From Solenopsis invicta (Eukaryota > Arthropoda > Insecta > Hymenoptera > Formicidae), in assembly GCF_016802725.1 (NCBI RefSeq), contig NC_052677.1, forward strand, positions 11,767,306 to 11,831,305: DNA of 64,000 nucleotides, given 5' to 3'. Below, in pieces: positions 48,241 to 60,354 of this stretch. The notes beneath the pieces are model-generated. The model saw only the letters and a program-made list of their open reading frames with translations. It did no database searches and was not told the origin of the DNA. The position numbers and the translations under genes were made by a program. Within the stretch, counting starts at the first letter, position 1. The number at the start of each line of letters is the position of its first letter.

Positions 48241-50693
48241 CCACCGGAAGCGGAAGCGACAACGGACTTCCGCGCCAAATTCAAGTGTCTTGCGCGCTCG
48301 GTGATCGAAGGCTTTCTTCGGAACGAATGTTCAAAATGTTTAAACCAATTCGACGGCTCTTTATTCGTGAACTTTACGTTTGCGAAGTTGGCTTCAGTAA
48401 AAAAAGATATTTGCTTCTAGAAGCGATTAACTTACGTTTGTCCCTGCAAAACAAGTTATTAAAACAGCGAACGTCATACAATCAGTGGACATATAGCACA
48501 TAATTTATAGAATGATCGATTAACATTGAAAGATTTGAACAGATTGAAATAATTTAAAGATAAATAACAAAATTATAGAGTAACAATTAAAATAACGAAA
48601 AATAATAGGATTAATTACTGATTTTTTTATTCATTAGTAAACAATACGCAAATATTTGGATGCGCGTTCGATTTTGGGAGTATCACTTGAAGTTATTAAT
48701 TTTAGATGGAATATAAATATAAATATTATACCAGACATATTAAAACAGCAATCAATTTTATTTTAATGCAATAACGCTGAAATATGTAAGAATTTTTCAG
48801 AATTATATTATAAATAGTTAAAAAATTAAAAAATTAATAACTTTTAACTAAACTTGATTAATTTTTAATTATTTAATATTTGTAACCTCAACTACTTAAT
48901 TTTGAAACACATTCAATGAATAACTTTAACTTATTAACTTTTTCCTAAGTTAAAGTCTATTCATGCAAAAGAAACAAATTATAAAAGGAAAAATATATTT
49001 CCATATAAAAATCAATATGTTTTCTTGTTCTTTCATATAAATTTAATTTATAAATAAAATATTAAATTTTTTTAACATTCATAACATTTATTTGTTTTGT
49101 GTAATTTTACTTTAAACTTTTAAAAAAATTACAAATTTCTAATTTAAATCAATAACTCTTTTATCAACATCAATTTTTAATTTAAATTAATCTCTCGTTA
49201 CTCTTAATTTAAACTCGTTTTTTTATTCATGTATCATGTAACTTTTAACATAACTAAATTAATTTTATAAGCCATTAACTTTATTTAATTAAGAAAAAAT
49301 TAACTTAACCTGGGAATTTTTTCTTTGCACTAGTGAATACTTTAACTATATTTTGTTATATTTTAATAAAAATTCCAAGTAACTATTGTTCCAAGATGTC
49401 TCAAATATAATTATCGATATATGTATTATTAAACATCATGTATTAAAATATATTGATATGTATCATAATTAGAAAAATCTAGAAAGATCAAGATTCTCTG
49501 TGGTCAAGGTTGTGCTTTTTCGCGATACCAGGATTGGTATTACTTACCGAAATTATTTTCGATTCCGCATTTACGTGAGTACAGAAACAGATTTGCACAA
49601 CAATATCCCTCTCGCAAGATCGTAGAAGATATGTCCATGACGGCGCCGTCTTTATATATTTCACCGCCTCCTCCCTCTCCCCCTCACGTCGCGGTCGTTT
49701 AAACTTTGGAAAATACCTCAACGGAAAAAAAAAGCGACGGGCGCCTCTTTATCGCCCTCGTTCGCGCAACGGCAATAAAAATAATGTCCTTGATATAGAT
49801 AGCACGCTCCGCTGAGTTTTCCCTATTTTATCCTCTCGAGTAATAAGAGAGTGCAAAATAGATCCAAGAGATACAAAAGATGCTTTTTTACGCGTTTTTT
49901 CTCTCCTTTTTGCTTCGATTCCCCGAATTGACGCTGTAACTTACAAAACATTAAAATATTACATTATATTGAATTAATTTCTTTCGCAAGTTTTATATGT
50001 ATATATCTTTTTAATATTTTTATTGTATATTCCATAAACACATTTCTTTTTATTTTACTTTCATAATAAGATAATGTATAATGCAATCAATGAAAGACTC
50101 AAAACTTATATCAATCTTATTTCAGAAAAAAAAAACAATTTTTATTCTGATTAAATGCCAATAATTTGAAAATTTAAAGAATAGTACAGACAAAAGGATT
50201 ATTTTTTTCTCTCTAAATTCTTGATCAATGACACTTATACAATGTTTTTATTGAACTTCTTTTACAAGGTTTAGGAAATATTTTCTTTATAATATGGATT
50301 CGTGAAATAAAATTGTTCAAATCAGAAGTTTCGATTCCTTTGTGTTCCTCAATTTTTTTATTTACAATTACATTCTCTTTCTCTCTCTCTCTTTTCAATT
50401 AGTATTAGCTAAAATGTACAGCTAACGTCTTAAGTATACAGCACCGAGAATCTATTGCATAATTACGACGCGTGATACAATGCTCAAAACAATTAAGGTC
50501 ATTTGTCCATAAAGTTTAATTCTAAGTCCGAGCAATGAAGAAGTCACATATGGAGGTTACATCTTAATAGATAGTACACGGAGTAACATTTATTTAAAAC
50601 GAAGTATAAAATGATTCAAGAAAAAAAAGTACAAAAAAGAAAATAAAAAGATATACATTATCTATTTAAAACTTTTTTAAATTATTACAAAAA

Positions 50694-50925
50694 TTATTGA
50701 GTTAAAAGTATGAAACGCCTCTTCTTCATGTGCCGGCTTCGCGACAAAGATTGACGATCATCCTTTGCAATTTTGGAGACAGCCGCTCGAATCAGAGAAG
50801 TGGAGCCTAGACGAAACCGTTCCCTCAGATTCTTGATCAGGATGTCTTTTTCCTTCCGGGACTGCGTCCTTTTTCAATCAACCCCTTCATGATGAGCTGT
50901 AGGAGCCGGTATTTGTCATGAAACA
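50694..50925 (-). pseudogene. Non-LTR retrotransposon C-terminal fragment, frameshifted
   Basis: The minus strand reads RLLQLIMKGLIEKGRSPGRK and then KTS. After one missing base (TGG reduced to TG) the next frame continues IKNLRERFRL, STSLIRAAVSKIAKDDRQS, HMKKRRF and a stop at 50694. The pattern I.GKIE.KRS.GR..TSW...L and LFRAAVSK is the familiar C-terminal tail of insect LINE-type reverse transcriptases. The upstream part is missing, so it is a dead 5'-truncated copy. The exact clade cannot be assigned. Confidence 0.75.
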
Positions 50926-51178
50926 CATACACACACTAGATCCCAAGAAAAAAATAATTGATAAAAAAAAGATAAATAAGCGAATTAAACAAAAATTTTA
51001 TACTGAAATTTTACACGAAATATGTTCTTTAAAATATGCCTATAAAAGAGAATAATCTTTTATGCTACAGTCAAGACCCTTGAGGTTTTTGATTCATCGA
51101 ATAATTCAACGAGCTTCAATCAATAGGCACTGCGGACAAATACATATTCAACAACTTTTTTAAGAACACACCATTTAG

Positions 51179-51669
51179 CAGGGTTGGGTAAGTTAATTCT
51201 TTTCTTTTTTAACTAAAATTAATAATTCATAAAATTAATTTAGTTACATTAAAAATTATATGAACAAAAAAATTAACTCGGTTAAAAGTTAGATTAAAAT
51301 TAAATTTAATTTAATTTAAAATTTATTTTGAAAGTATTATTTACATTAAATTAAAAAGTTGTAATTCTTTAGTGAGTTCTCTTCTAGTGAGATTATTATA
51401 AACATTTTCTAATATGAACTATTCATATTTTATTTTTAAACTAAATTTATGTGAAATAAAAAAAATTTTTTATATAAGATGTATTTTTTCTTTTATAATT
51501 TTCTTTTTTTTTCAGATAGATAAATTTTTAACTTGGAAAAAAAGTTAATAAAGTTCATATATTTTCAAAATTACTAGTTGAAGTTAAAAATTAACTCACT
51601 TAAAATTAAATTAAGAATTATTAAAACTTTTCATTATTTAACTTTGTAATTAGTTACTCTTCAACCCTG
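51179..51669. mobile_element. hAT-like non-autonomous element (491 bp) with 8-bp target duplication
   Basis: The ends are CAGGGTTGGGTAAGTTAAT on the left and the complement CAACCCTG on the right, with TTACTCTTCAACCCTG giving a longer imperfect match. The flanks CCATTTAG (51171-51178) and CCAGTTAG (51670-51677) are an 8-bp duplication with one mismatch. CAGGG-type ends plus 8-bp duplications are typical of hAT transposons. The interior is AT-rich, noncoding, and full of TTAACT words. Confidence 0.75.
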
Positions 51670-52274
51670 CCAGTTAGTACTATTCTATTATTTACGCTCG
51701 TCGTAATCAGAAATATTTCACCATCAATAAATCGACGATTTCTATTAATTCTGACATTCTTAAAGAAATAAATAACTAAATACTTATTATATATATCATA
51801 TACAGCATTAGAAAGAGAGAGAGTAAAGACAGAATAAATATACTGTACATAACATTAAATATGTTAATAATGAACTATATTCTTAGATTTATAACTCTTT
51901 ATATATTAATCTTTTTAATCATTCTCATTATATTTGTACAATTTTTTAGACAGAGATGCGCCAGTTGCTTATTATTGCCAGTTATTAAGAAAAGTGTTTT
52001 CATTAATTTAATGTTATGTTAGATCGAATAGCAAATTTGAGAAAGAGGAAAAGTCTACTATTTCGCAAACAGCTCGCGTTGTTAAGCCACAAATGTAATA
52101 AATATAATGAGTGTGAAATTACTTGAATATTATCGGTACTGTATAACACATAATAAAAAAAAAACAAATAATATCAAATATCGACTGATCGAAGCGTGGC
52201 CAAACGCTTTAAAGTGCGCACAGCTCAAAAAACATTTGATTAGAGAATTTGACAGTATCGAGAAAATTGATCCT

Positions 52275-53909
52275 TCATCTGTCGTAAAAATCAAGTCTTC
52301 GTACAAATTTTAATGGTATCCCCATGTGAAGCAACTTGTCCGATGAACTATTCTTCAAGTACGGATAATAATGATTTAACGCTTGCCAACAGATCTCGGA
52401 CAATTTAGGAATTGTCAGCCAAGCGGAGTGAACCGCATTTGTTCTCTGCACCTGTAACGATGAATGTGTCCTCGAATTATCGTGATTACAAGTAGACGAG
52501 GATACGATGAATGATTTGGTGGAATATGTCACGATATTCGAAGTACGATAATAACCTTGTTGTTCATTTTGACTATACCGCCGAATATATACATGCAACC
52601 CTCCGGAGTCAGCGCAGCCGAGTGAAAGTACACCGGACGCGGTAGAATGCATTCTCTCAGTCGCGTCCATTGCAGCGTACCGAGGTCAAGCCGCCAAACG
52701 TCAGAAAACACCCACTCGCCGTTGTAGCCGCCCGATATGACAACCGAGGTGGCACCGGTCTTCTCGTCTGTGTACTGAACGGAACCGTGACAACGTCGTG
52801 GCGCCGGTACCATAGCCTCTTCAGTATCGCCATGCGTGCTCAAAGTCCTCCAACTGTTGGTCTTCAAGTCAAACGCTGGTATTTCCTGAAATAATTTATT
52901 ATAAACCAATTTATTATTACAAACGATAGAAACTATTTTATCTTCACAGAAAAAATTTCTATTTTATTACAGCATATTAACATAATATGTATGTATCATG
53001 TAAGGGCAACTGCAATACTCTGAACTTTTTAAATAGAATTTTATATGTTTTTTCACTAACTGAGAAGCCATAAGATTCTGATGAAGTACCACCACCCAGG
53101 ACATAGATCATCTTGCCATCAAAAGCAAGTTCATGCCTATATCTTCCATGTGGCTCTGACTCGTCTCTACCCGAGCAAATGTACACCACCTCCCAGATGC
53201 CTTTTTTCAGATCAAATCGATGAATGTCACAGGTGTATTCATAACCGGTAGTACCACCGACTGTATAGAGGTAGGAACCATGGCATACCAGCGCCTGTTC
53301 ATATAAATAAATATATATATAAACAATATCATAATAAAAATAAAAATAAAAAAATCTTTACAAATTTCAAAATGTACAACTAGCTAAACAAATCAGAATA
53401 CCCTGTTCCTTAGAAGATAGAAATAATAAAAACATATATAACAAATAATAAAAAAAAAAAATTATCACCTGTCCATACTGGGGTTCAGGCAGCTCGCCCG
53501 TAGCTGGCACGATTTTCATCGCGCCGTCGTCCACATTGCAGACATACAGCTGATTGCTGCAGCTCTCGCCGAAAGGTACGCCAGTACCGCCATACACCAT
53601 CAGCGCGTTGCCACGCAGTATGACCGCGTTCGACGCCAGTTCATTCGGCATGTTCTCTTGACCGGGCAGACGCTTCCAGCGTTCGCTGACTAGGTTGAAG
53701 CGCCACAGCTCCTTGAAGAGTGGCTTGCTGGCAACCCACGTCTGATCGTCACGCATATCCGGATCGGTGTCGGCCACACATGGATTGAAGCCGCCGTACG
53801 AGTACAGGTTCCGATGGTCGCACGCGATCCGGTGGCCGCTCCGAGCCTTCGGCTGCTCCGGCCCGTTCGCCTTATGTTTGGAGAACACGAACGGTTTGAA
53901 CGTGTACAT
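52275..53909 (-). CDS. klhdc10: Kelch domain-containing protein 10 homologue (Slim), 393 aa
   Basis: Four exons on the minus strand: 53909-53469, 53294-53061, 52885-52556 and 52451-52275. All junctions are phase 0 and the total is 1182 nt. The start is the first in-frame ATG (MYTFKPFVFSKHK). The frame is open further up to a GTG at 54026 but has no ATG there, and a TGA lies upstream. The protein is a kelch propeller with repeat hallmarks such as ARSGHRIACDHRNLYSYGGF, GNALMVYGGTGVPFGE, HGSYLYTVGGTTGYEYT, KMIYVLGGGTSS, SVVISGGYNGEW and CMYIFGGIV. The C-terminal stretch (PKLSEICWQALNHYYPYL, DKLLHMGIP) matches the KLHDC10 tail rather than other kelch proteins. The family serves as substrate adaptor for a Cul2 ubiquitin ligase and, in vertebrates and Drosophila, affects PP5 and ASK1 stress signalling. 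It is head-to-head with exosc9. Confidence 0.92.
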
Positions 53910-54907
53910 GTTTCCACGTCGATTTCGCCGCTCGATGAATCTGAACGTCGTGTTCCCTGAGCGAGAAGTGAACAGAGACACTCGCAGGACACTACGCGAC
54001 TCTCCTCCTCGGCGAGGTTTTGCCACACGCTGCGGTCATTCCTAACCCTAAGAGCGTCAACCTAACCTCTACACGCGATATCCCAATTTTTACTATCTAC
54101 CCTAAACGAGATTTGTTGTTTTGAGAACTCTAGTCTCCGTAACACTTGTAAATAGTCTATCCTGATTTACTACCTTGAGGAAAGTTGCTAAGCTTGCACG
54201 AGGGAAACCAAGGGCGTCTTCTCTAGGATACACTGGGAATCAAAATACCACAACTCCAATGGAGACTTCCGACACGCTGCTCTTCTCCCGCGTTGACGTA
54301 TACGGCACTCGCAGGAAATGGTCTCTTCGCGCACGGGATCAAGTGTCAATTGTCTTTCTCGTCGTGACCGCGATTGTCGACGAACGCCCACTCGCTCGGA
54401 AGACGGCGATCAACATCGGACGAGTCTTGAAGTCGTCGTTCAATCCATCTCCCTATACGCAACTGACACAATGCAAATGTCCATTTCGTCGAGCGTCCAA
54501 ATAATTCGACGGAACGATCACAGGAACGGGTGCCCGTGTTTATTTTTTGACTTTACGCGATTCACGGCACCGGACGACGTTCAGCAACATCCGCGACATA
54601 TGATATCCGTTCGGAATGTTACCGGAATTCAATGGAAATCAGCCAAGAAATTGAAACAGTTGCGTGGAATGCCAATTGGTCAAATTCAATGCAGGACTTT
54701 CTGATTGGTTAGTCCAGTGGAAAAACTCCGAGCGCCGATCGCTAGGAGGTTAGGTTGCCAATCTGATAACTTTGTAACCGCAGCCGAAATCCATGTGATT
54801 TATATAGGTTATCATCATATAAACAAGTTTCAAACTGCAATTTATTTTTCGCTTGTAAAGTTGCGAGATTTTTTTAATACGTTTCTTGTAAATAAAATTT
54901 GTGAAGG
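53910..54907. promoter_or_regulatory. Shared promoter region of klhdc10 (-) and exosc9 (+)
   Basis: 998 bp between two divergent start codons. It includes three CCAAT-box cores within 54672-54762: CCAATTGG at 54672 (readable on both strands), ATTGG at 54704 and CCAAT at 54758, about 150-240 bp from the exosc9 start. Clustered CCAAT boxes in both orientations are common in bidirectional promoters. No TATA box was recognised. The 5' UTR ends are unknown. Confidence 0.55.
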
Positions 54908-57074
54908 ATGAAGGAGATCCCTCTTACAAACTGCGAACGAATTTTTATAAACAGATGTATAGAGGAGGAAACGGTAACTACTTTACTTTCCTGTAAATTT
55001 ATTAAACAATTTTGTTTTTTAGTTAAGTTCGATAATTATTTAGAACGTAGTTGCATACGTAATTGTAAAATTTGTATTAAATTAATTATATTTTAGAGAT
55101 TAGACGGCCGAAAATTGTTAGAACCACGTTCGGTAAAGATTTATTTCGGCTCCAGTTGGGGATGTTGTATGGTGTCTCTTGGACACACAAGGTAAATTTT
55201 ATTTATTGAAGTGCACAGATTATTTTTAATATAAAACATTGAGAAGAGAAATCCCTTTTGCAGAGTAGTAACGCAAGTGTCGTGCGATATACAACAGCCA
55301 AAAGCATCCCGTCCCAACGAAGGCACGATACGCATAAACGTCGAGCTCGCTCCATTAGCGGCGCAGCACTTCGAGAGCGGTAGACCGTCCGAAGCGGCTA
55401 TACTAATAAGTAGACAGCTGGAGAAATGTTTTAAAGATTCAAAGTGTGTAGACTTGGAATCTCTCTGTATTGTAGCAGATAAGAAGGTTACTAGAATGCT
55501 TCATATTATTAAATATTATACAATGATGTTTGTACATATTAAGCAATTTGTGATGCTTCAATCAGGTGTGGAATTTGAGAATCGACGTTAATGTCATAAA
55601 TCATGATGGTAATCTGATAGATTGCGCTTCTGTAGCAACACTTGCTGCTCTTATACATTTCCACAGGCCAGATGTCACTTCCACTGGCGAGGAAGTCATC
55701 ATACATCCGGCTTCTGAAAAAGATTTTCTGCCACTGACATTATTTCACTATCCAATCTGTATATCCTTCATAACTTTCCAAAGGTTGGTTGGGCACAATC
55801 AAATTATTTGTTTATTGAATTTTATGTATATAAGATAGAAAAAAAATTCCAGCATGAAAAATTCATTGATAAAATTCAATTCGGAGATTATGTGAATGAT
55901 ATAAAATCTATCAATTTCACAGTGGCAACACTGTAATGGATCCCACTTACTTGGAAGAAAGGGTTGGTGTCGCTGAACTCACTCTTGGCATGAACTCTTA
56001 CAGAGAACTATGTAGTTTGCACTTCGATTATTTAACAAAAACTATGATAATTGAGGATGTCATATCCGCTGTTTCTAGTCATGCGGCGAATTACGCAACG
56101 AAATTGGTGCAGCAGATTAAGGAAACAGTAATGAAGGACGTACAGTCACGGTACGATTTTACATTGCTATCAAAATCTCTGCATTCTATATCGATTTAAT
56201 TTTGAGAAATAATATAAACTGCAATAAATAATCTAAATACTCATAGGCAATTTTTATCAAGTTTATATAGAGATACTAACTTTTTTAAATCTTGTACGAT
56301 TGATTTGATCCAAAACATTAATCAGAAAAAGTAACTCTCTAATTGTGAACGAAAGGAAAGAAAATTGAGAATTAATACAACATTCTAAAATAACATTATA
56401 GGTACAAGAAAGATGGTAGCAGTGTATTTAGATTTAAAGAGAACATTGAGATGAATAAACTGACAACAACTATTGGTCAACATATCAGTATTAAATTACG
56501 TAAATGGGACTCAATGGCTATAGCCGAAGGTATATATTTCATCCGTTTCTTTTTAATATTTACATATTTAAAATTTAAAAATTCTTAATTAGAAGAGATT
56601 TATACAATGAAATAAACCAACAAAAACTTTAATTTTTTACTTTATTTTATACTTTAATTTTATATTTAATTAGAATTAACTTTTATTAAATTAAAATTAA
56701 TAATTATAAAGATCGAATTAATTTTAATTATCTGATATAAGATATAATAAACAATTTAATTCTATAGATTTTATGGATGTAGAGGATGAGAGTAAAAGTT
56801 GTATCATAAAATACAAGGAAGGATCTGCTGAATTAATACCTATTTTTGATGTAAGTACAAAAAAGAATGTACTATTACAATAATTTCTTTATCTTTGAGC
56901 TTGCTCAAACTAATATTATTAGATGTTATTAATTGTAATAATTTCTTACTGTTCTTACAGGATTCGATTAAAAAAGATGAAGAGCTTAGTAGTGACTCTG
57001 ATTCGGACGATCAAGTTCTCGTCACATCGTCAGAAAAAAAAGAGATAGATACAATAGTTTTAGATAGTGACTAG
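54908..57074 (+). CDS. exosc9: Exosome complex component RRP45 (EXOSC9), 384 aa
   Basis: Eight exons: 54908-54973, 55097-55191, 55264-55486, 55566-55783, 55923-56150, 56402-56529, 56768-56850 and 56961-57074, summing to 1155 nt with matching phases. It starts MKEIPLTNCERIFINRCIEE and continues TRLDGRKLLEPRSVKIYFG, then GCCMVSLGHTRVVTQVSCD, the hallmark start of the RNase PH fold. LRIDVNVINHDGNLIDCASV and VMDPTYLEERVG follow. RRP45 is one of six RNase PH-like subunits forming the ring of the RNA exosome, which is catalytically inactive in animals and threads RNA to Rrp6 and Dis3. The tail (about 345-384) is acidic with SDSDSDDQVLV and IVLDSD, which resemble SUMO-interacting motifs. It converges with alkbh8, 53 bp separating the stop codons. 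Confidence 0.94.
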
Positions 57075-57125
57075 ATTCATTCAAAAATATATAATAAGTG
57101 GAAGAACAATCTAGATCAATCTAAT

Positions 57126-57131
57126 TTTTAT
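57126..57131 (-). terminator. Poly(A) signal overlapping the alkbh8 stop codon
   Basis: On the minus strand the end of alkbh8 reads ATCAAATAAAAATTAG. The TAA stop (57130-57128) lies inside the hexamer AATAAA. Cleavage 10-30 nt further would fall at about 57096-57116, within the likely exosc9 3' UTR. Confidence 0.6.
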
Positions 57132-59727
57132 TTGATCTCTGTACATTTTTCCAAAATAACGCACCAATTACCTTGATCGTAGTACATTTCCCTGATCGCT
57201 GCTGCGGATATTTCCGTGCACAGTTTCGCGAGTTCGCCTTCCTGAAATACATGGTAATATCTCAGAAAGCATTCGCCGCTCTTCTTCTTCCAGGGAACCA
57301 ACATATCGCTGTGAGTAAAGTTCGTTCTATTTTCGTGAATCGGCAACGTTAAATGACACTCGGAGATTCTTTCGTGATTGATTTCGCTCCGGTCGATCGT
57401 CTCAGTTCCCTTGCTCTTCTTGCTGTACTTCAGATAGAGCGAATCCGCGGAATTCTTGCGCTGCTCCATCGCCCACACATAGATCAAGCATCTACCCTTT
57501 GGTCTCAGCACTCGAACCATCTCAGAAATGGCACGTTGCCTTCGTTCCCGAGTAGATAAATGATGAATGACCGCAATGCTAATTGCCGCGTCCATGGAGT
57601 CGTCTCTATACGGCAAATACAAGCAGTCGCATTGAAGAACCTCGAAGCCACGTTTGCGACATATATCCATCAATCCGGAACTGTAATCGCATCCCATCTA
57701 AGATAATCCTCGGGGTTAATAACGCTCTGGTTTAAAAAGATTTAATGCAAATCAAATAAAATTTCAACGCGTACGTTCAATTTAGCGTATTTCCTTCCTT
57801 TAGTGTATTTCCTTCTTATATATTCCTATTGATTAAATATTTTGAGTGATTTAAATAGTAAAAAGTACCTTATATACATTCTGATCTCCGCAAAGATATT
57901 TGCCATTTCCGCAACCCACATCCAATAACAATGTACCCTCTTCCAAACCTTCGAGGAACTTGGTTACATTGGGCCATCGTTTATGTCGCGTTTCGCTGAA
58001 GTGATTAGATATTTCTTCGTAAACCTGTGAAAGAACATAATTTCAGCAAAAATAATGAGAAATAAAACATTCACAAACATTGAAGAGTGATTACACACCT
58101 TATGTACATACGAATTTTCCAATCCCGACGCCGCTTCGGCGTCGATGAAAGTATCACGTTTTGCAGTATCACAGTAATTTTTGAAATCACAGTGGCATTT
58201 GCCTCGTCGCACTTTCCTAAAGGTGAAGGACACCCTGGTACCACGTTCTCTCGTCGTGGTCCCATTTTCCGTCTTGACTATATCACTGTGACGAGGACAG
58301 ATGCCATGCGTCCATGCATATCTCGCTTCTCCTGTCATAATCAACAAAGATCTGGCTGGTAGGAGGACATCGATCTTTTGATCTTCCTTCTTGAAATTCA
58401 TGACATAAGCAGATCCTAGTGATAAAGATAATATCGTGTCCTCGAAGACACTGTGTGTGTCGATGTGCGATGGTATACCTTGAATGCATAATCAAGGATT
58501 ATTAGAATAGTTTAATTATCTAACTCACAATCAATCCATAAAAGTTTCTATCATATTTATTAGAATTATTCGTCAATTTTCAATCAATAAATGAAAAAAA
58601 ATAACTGCTACTATATGATAAATAAACAGCTCAGCTGTAATCTATAATTAAAATCTATAAATAAAATGAATTTATATAATTTATATACATTAATACAAAT
58701 GTATAAGAAACTAAAATTTATAGAATGTTTAATTGGTAAAACATATTTTATATTAAAAATTTTTTATTAGATACTAATGTTAAGATCTTGAGTGTTGCTA
58801 CCTTGTCCAGATAGATACTTGTTGATGGTCAACTGATCGTAAGTGTATTTGTGACCATGCTTGTTGAATAGCGTCTGTAGAAACTTGTAGTCCTCGGGAA
58901 TCGGCGGAATAGGTTTGTCAGGATCCACCATGTTTGTGCCATATTCAAACTCATATCCAAAATGTTTTACTTGTCTGTGTTTCAGTTGTGATGAGACTGA
59001 TTCTGCAAAAGCATTTTTAAAAATGTAAAATACTTCAAATTGTCTTTCCTTAATTACATTATTCAATTATATTGCAAGTCCATTTTACCACATTCATCCC
59101 AATTGAGCGTTCCTAACAAAGTTTCTTCTTGCTCCTGTGTTATGAAATTTTCTATTAACATAAGACCAGGGGGAAACACAGAGCTAGACTCAACATAGTC
59201 TGTGATGAAAACTAAAACAAGACAATTACATTATTATGTAAGGACTTCTAAATTATAATTGACATTATATGGTTGCATTACGACATTATACCTGTTTCAG
59301 TGTAGCATACATATAATGGGCCATTTTGGCCTGGAAGCTTAATCCGTCCATGAATGTAATTGTACACGCATGTTGCATCTTCCTTCGAATTGCACGTCAT
59401 GAAACAGTACGACTTGCCCGGCGGCATTGTCAGAGTGTACTTAGAGATCAGCGCGTCCAACACGGATTGCAACGTTTCCCTCTTGATGCCGGTAACTAGA
59501 CCACCGTTGCATATCATCAAATGCTATAACATGGAATATCATGACTTGAAGTAATCAACAGAATCATTCGCATTCTGTATTTATAAAGCATTTACCTGTG
59601 TAGGGTGCTCGGTACATTTAATGTTCATGTCTCTGAGCAATCTGTGATAAGCACGTTTCTGTTTGCGGACGCTCTTCCTGTCGTTCCTCTCTTTGATCGT
59701 GACGCTCGTCTCGTCACTTGGAGGCAT
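57128..59727 (-). CDS. alkbh8: Alkylated DNA repair protein AlkB homologue 8 (tRNA wobble-uridine hydroxylase/methyltransferase), 597 aa
   Basis: Seven exons on the minus strand: 59727-59596, 59523-59292, 59211-59089, 59002-58802, 58478-58099, 58024-57869 and 57697-57128, summing to 1794 nt with consistent phases. An RRM domain covers about residues 45-125. The AlkB dioxygenase domain has iron ligands H234, D236 (PSHIDTHS) and H287 (YAWTHGICPR), and arginines R311 and R317 in TRVSFTFR for 2-oxoglutarate. A zinc site matches the human enzyme (H238, C324, C326, C332 in KCHCDFKNYC). The C-terminal half is a Trm9-like SAM methyltransferase with LLLDVGCGNGKYL (about 388-400) and CDYSSGLMDICRKRG. 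ALKBH8 makes and then hydroxylates mcm5U at position 34 of certain tRNAs. All catalytic residues I can check are present. It is head-to-head with SUMO. Confidence 0.95.
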
Positions 59728-60354
59728 AATTTCCGATGTTTAAATACCTTAAGGAGAAAAGGGTTTCACCACAAGAGTGCCGCTTCATCAGCTGTACTAA
59801 AAGGAAAACTTGATTAATTTACAAAAATCATAAATAAATTATTAATGAATTAAATATCGTTTTGTTTTATTCATAAATTCTTCATTCGCATCTGGAGTAC
59901 TTAATAAGTAAAGAAACAACCTAAGAATAAAAATTTCTTATACGTACTTTTACAATTATTCTTTTACAACCTGTTCAGATAATCTCATGCATGACATAAC
60001 CTTTGAGGCATTTTTTGACACATAACCTATATACAAATTATTGCATAGAATATGAAACAAAAAGAAAATAAACGCACGTTGAAACGCCACTTGCTAGAGA
60101 AACGTTCGCAAATCACACAAATCGTAACCTCCCCCTACCTCGCAATCTAACCTAACCTAATCTGGCTGCGTCGCGAAAAGAAACAGAGTAGGTTTACGAA
60201 CGTCGTGACCGTTACGGTCCCTCCCGCTCGTTCCCGGCACAAGAAGCGAATAGAAACTAACAAAAGCACGCACGGCGCCATATTTGCGAGCTTGGTTTGC
60301 GTGTTTGGTTAGCGTTTCTGGCGCGTGGTGAAGAAGTTAATTTAATTGATTACG
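59728..60354. promoter_or_regulatory. Shared promoter region of alkbh8 (-) and SUMO (+)
   Basis: 627 bp between divergent start codons. The right part is richer in CpG. GCCATATT at 60277-60284 matches the YY1/Pho core (GCCATNTT), about 75 bp before the SUMO start codon, a usual place for such sites in housekeeping promoters. CTAACCTAACCTAAT occurs at about 60147-60161. No TATA box was recognised. Confidence 0.5.

Larger units (their letters stand above)
48241..52274. other. Intergenic region between ttd14 and klhdc10
   Basis: Very AT-rich, 4.0 kb. Apart from the retrotransposon fragment and the hAT-like element given separately, I see only AT-rich sequence with weak TTAATTTTTAAC-type internal repeats (48780-49330). 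A 77-codon reverse frame at 49488-49721 has no family features. The left end includes sequence upstream of ttd14, and the right end is the 3' UTR of klhdc10, with no clear AATAAA close to its stop. Confidence 0.65.

Noticed and set aside
47388..48284. Reverse open frame of 298 codons
   Set aside because: It runs through the long GA repeat (RERERE...) and is out of frame with the real ttd14 start exon inside the same stretch.
49488..49721. 77-codon reverse frame upstream of ttd14
   Set aside because: No motif and no supporting splice sites in AT-rich intergenic DNA.
53910..54026. Longer N-terminus for klhdc10 starting at 54026
   Set aside because: The upstream codon is GTG, not ATG, and TGA lies just upstream in frame. 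The first ATG (53909) gives MYTFKPFVF, a better start.
60147..60161. Telomere-like CCTAACCTAA
   Set aside because: Two copies only, in a promoter region, and not an array. A similar short word occurs near 54040-54070.
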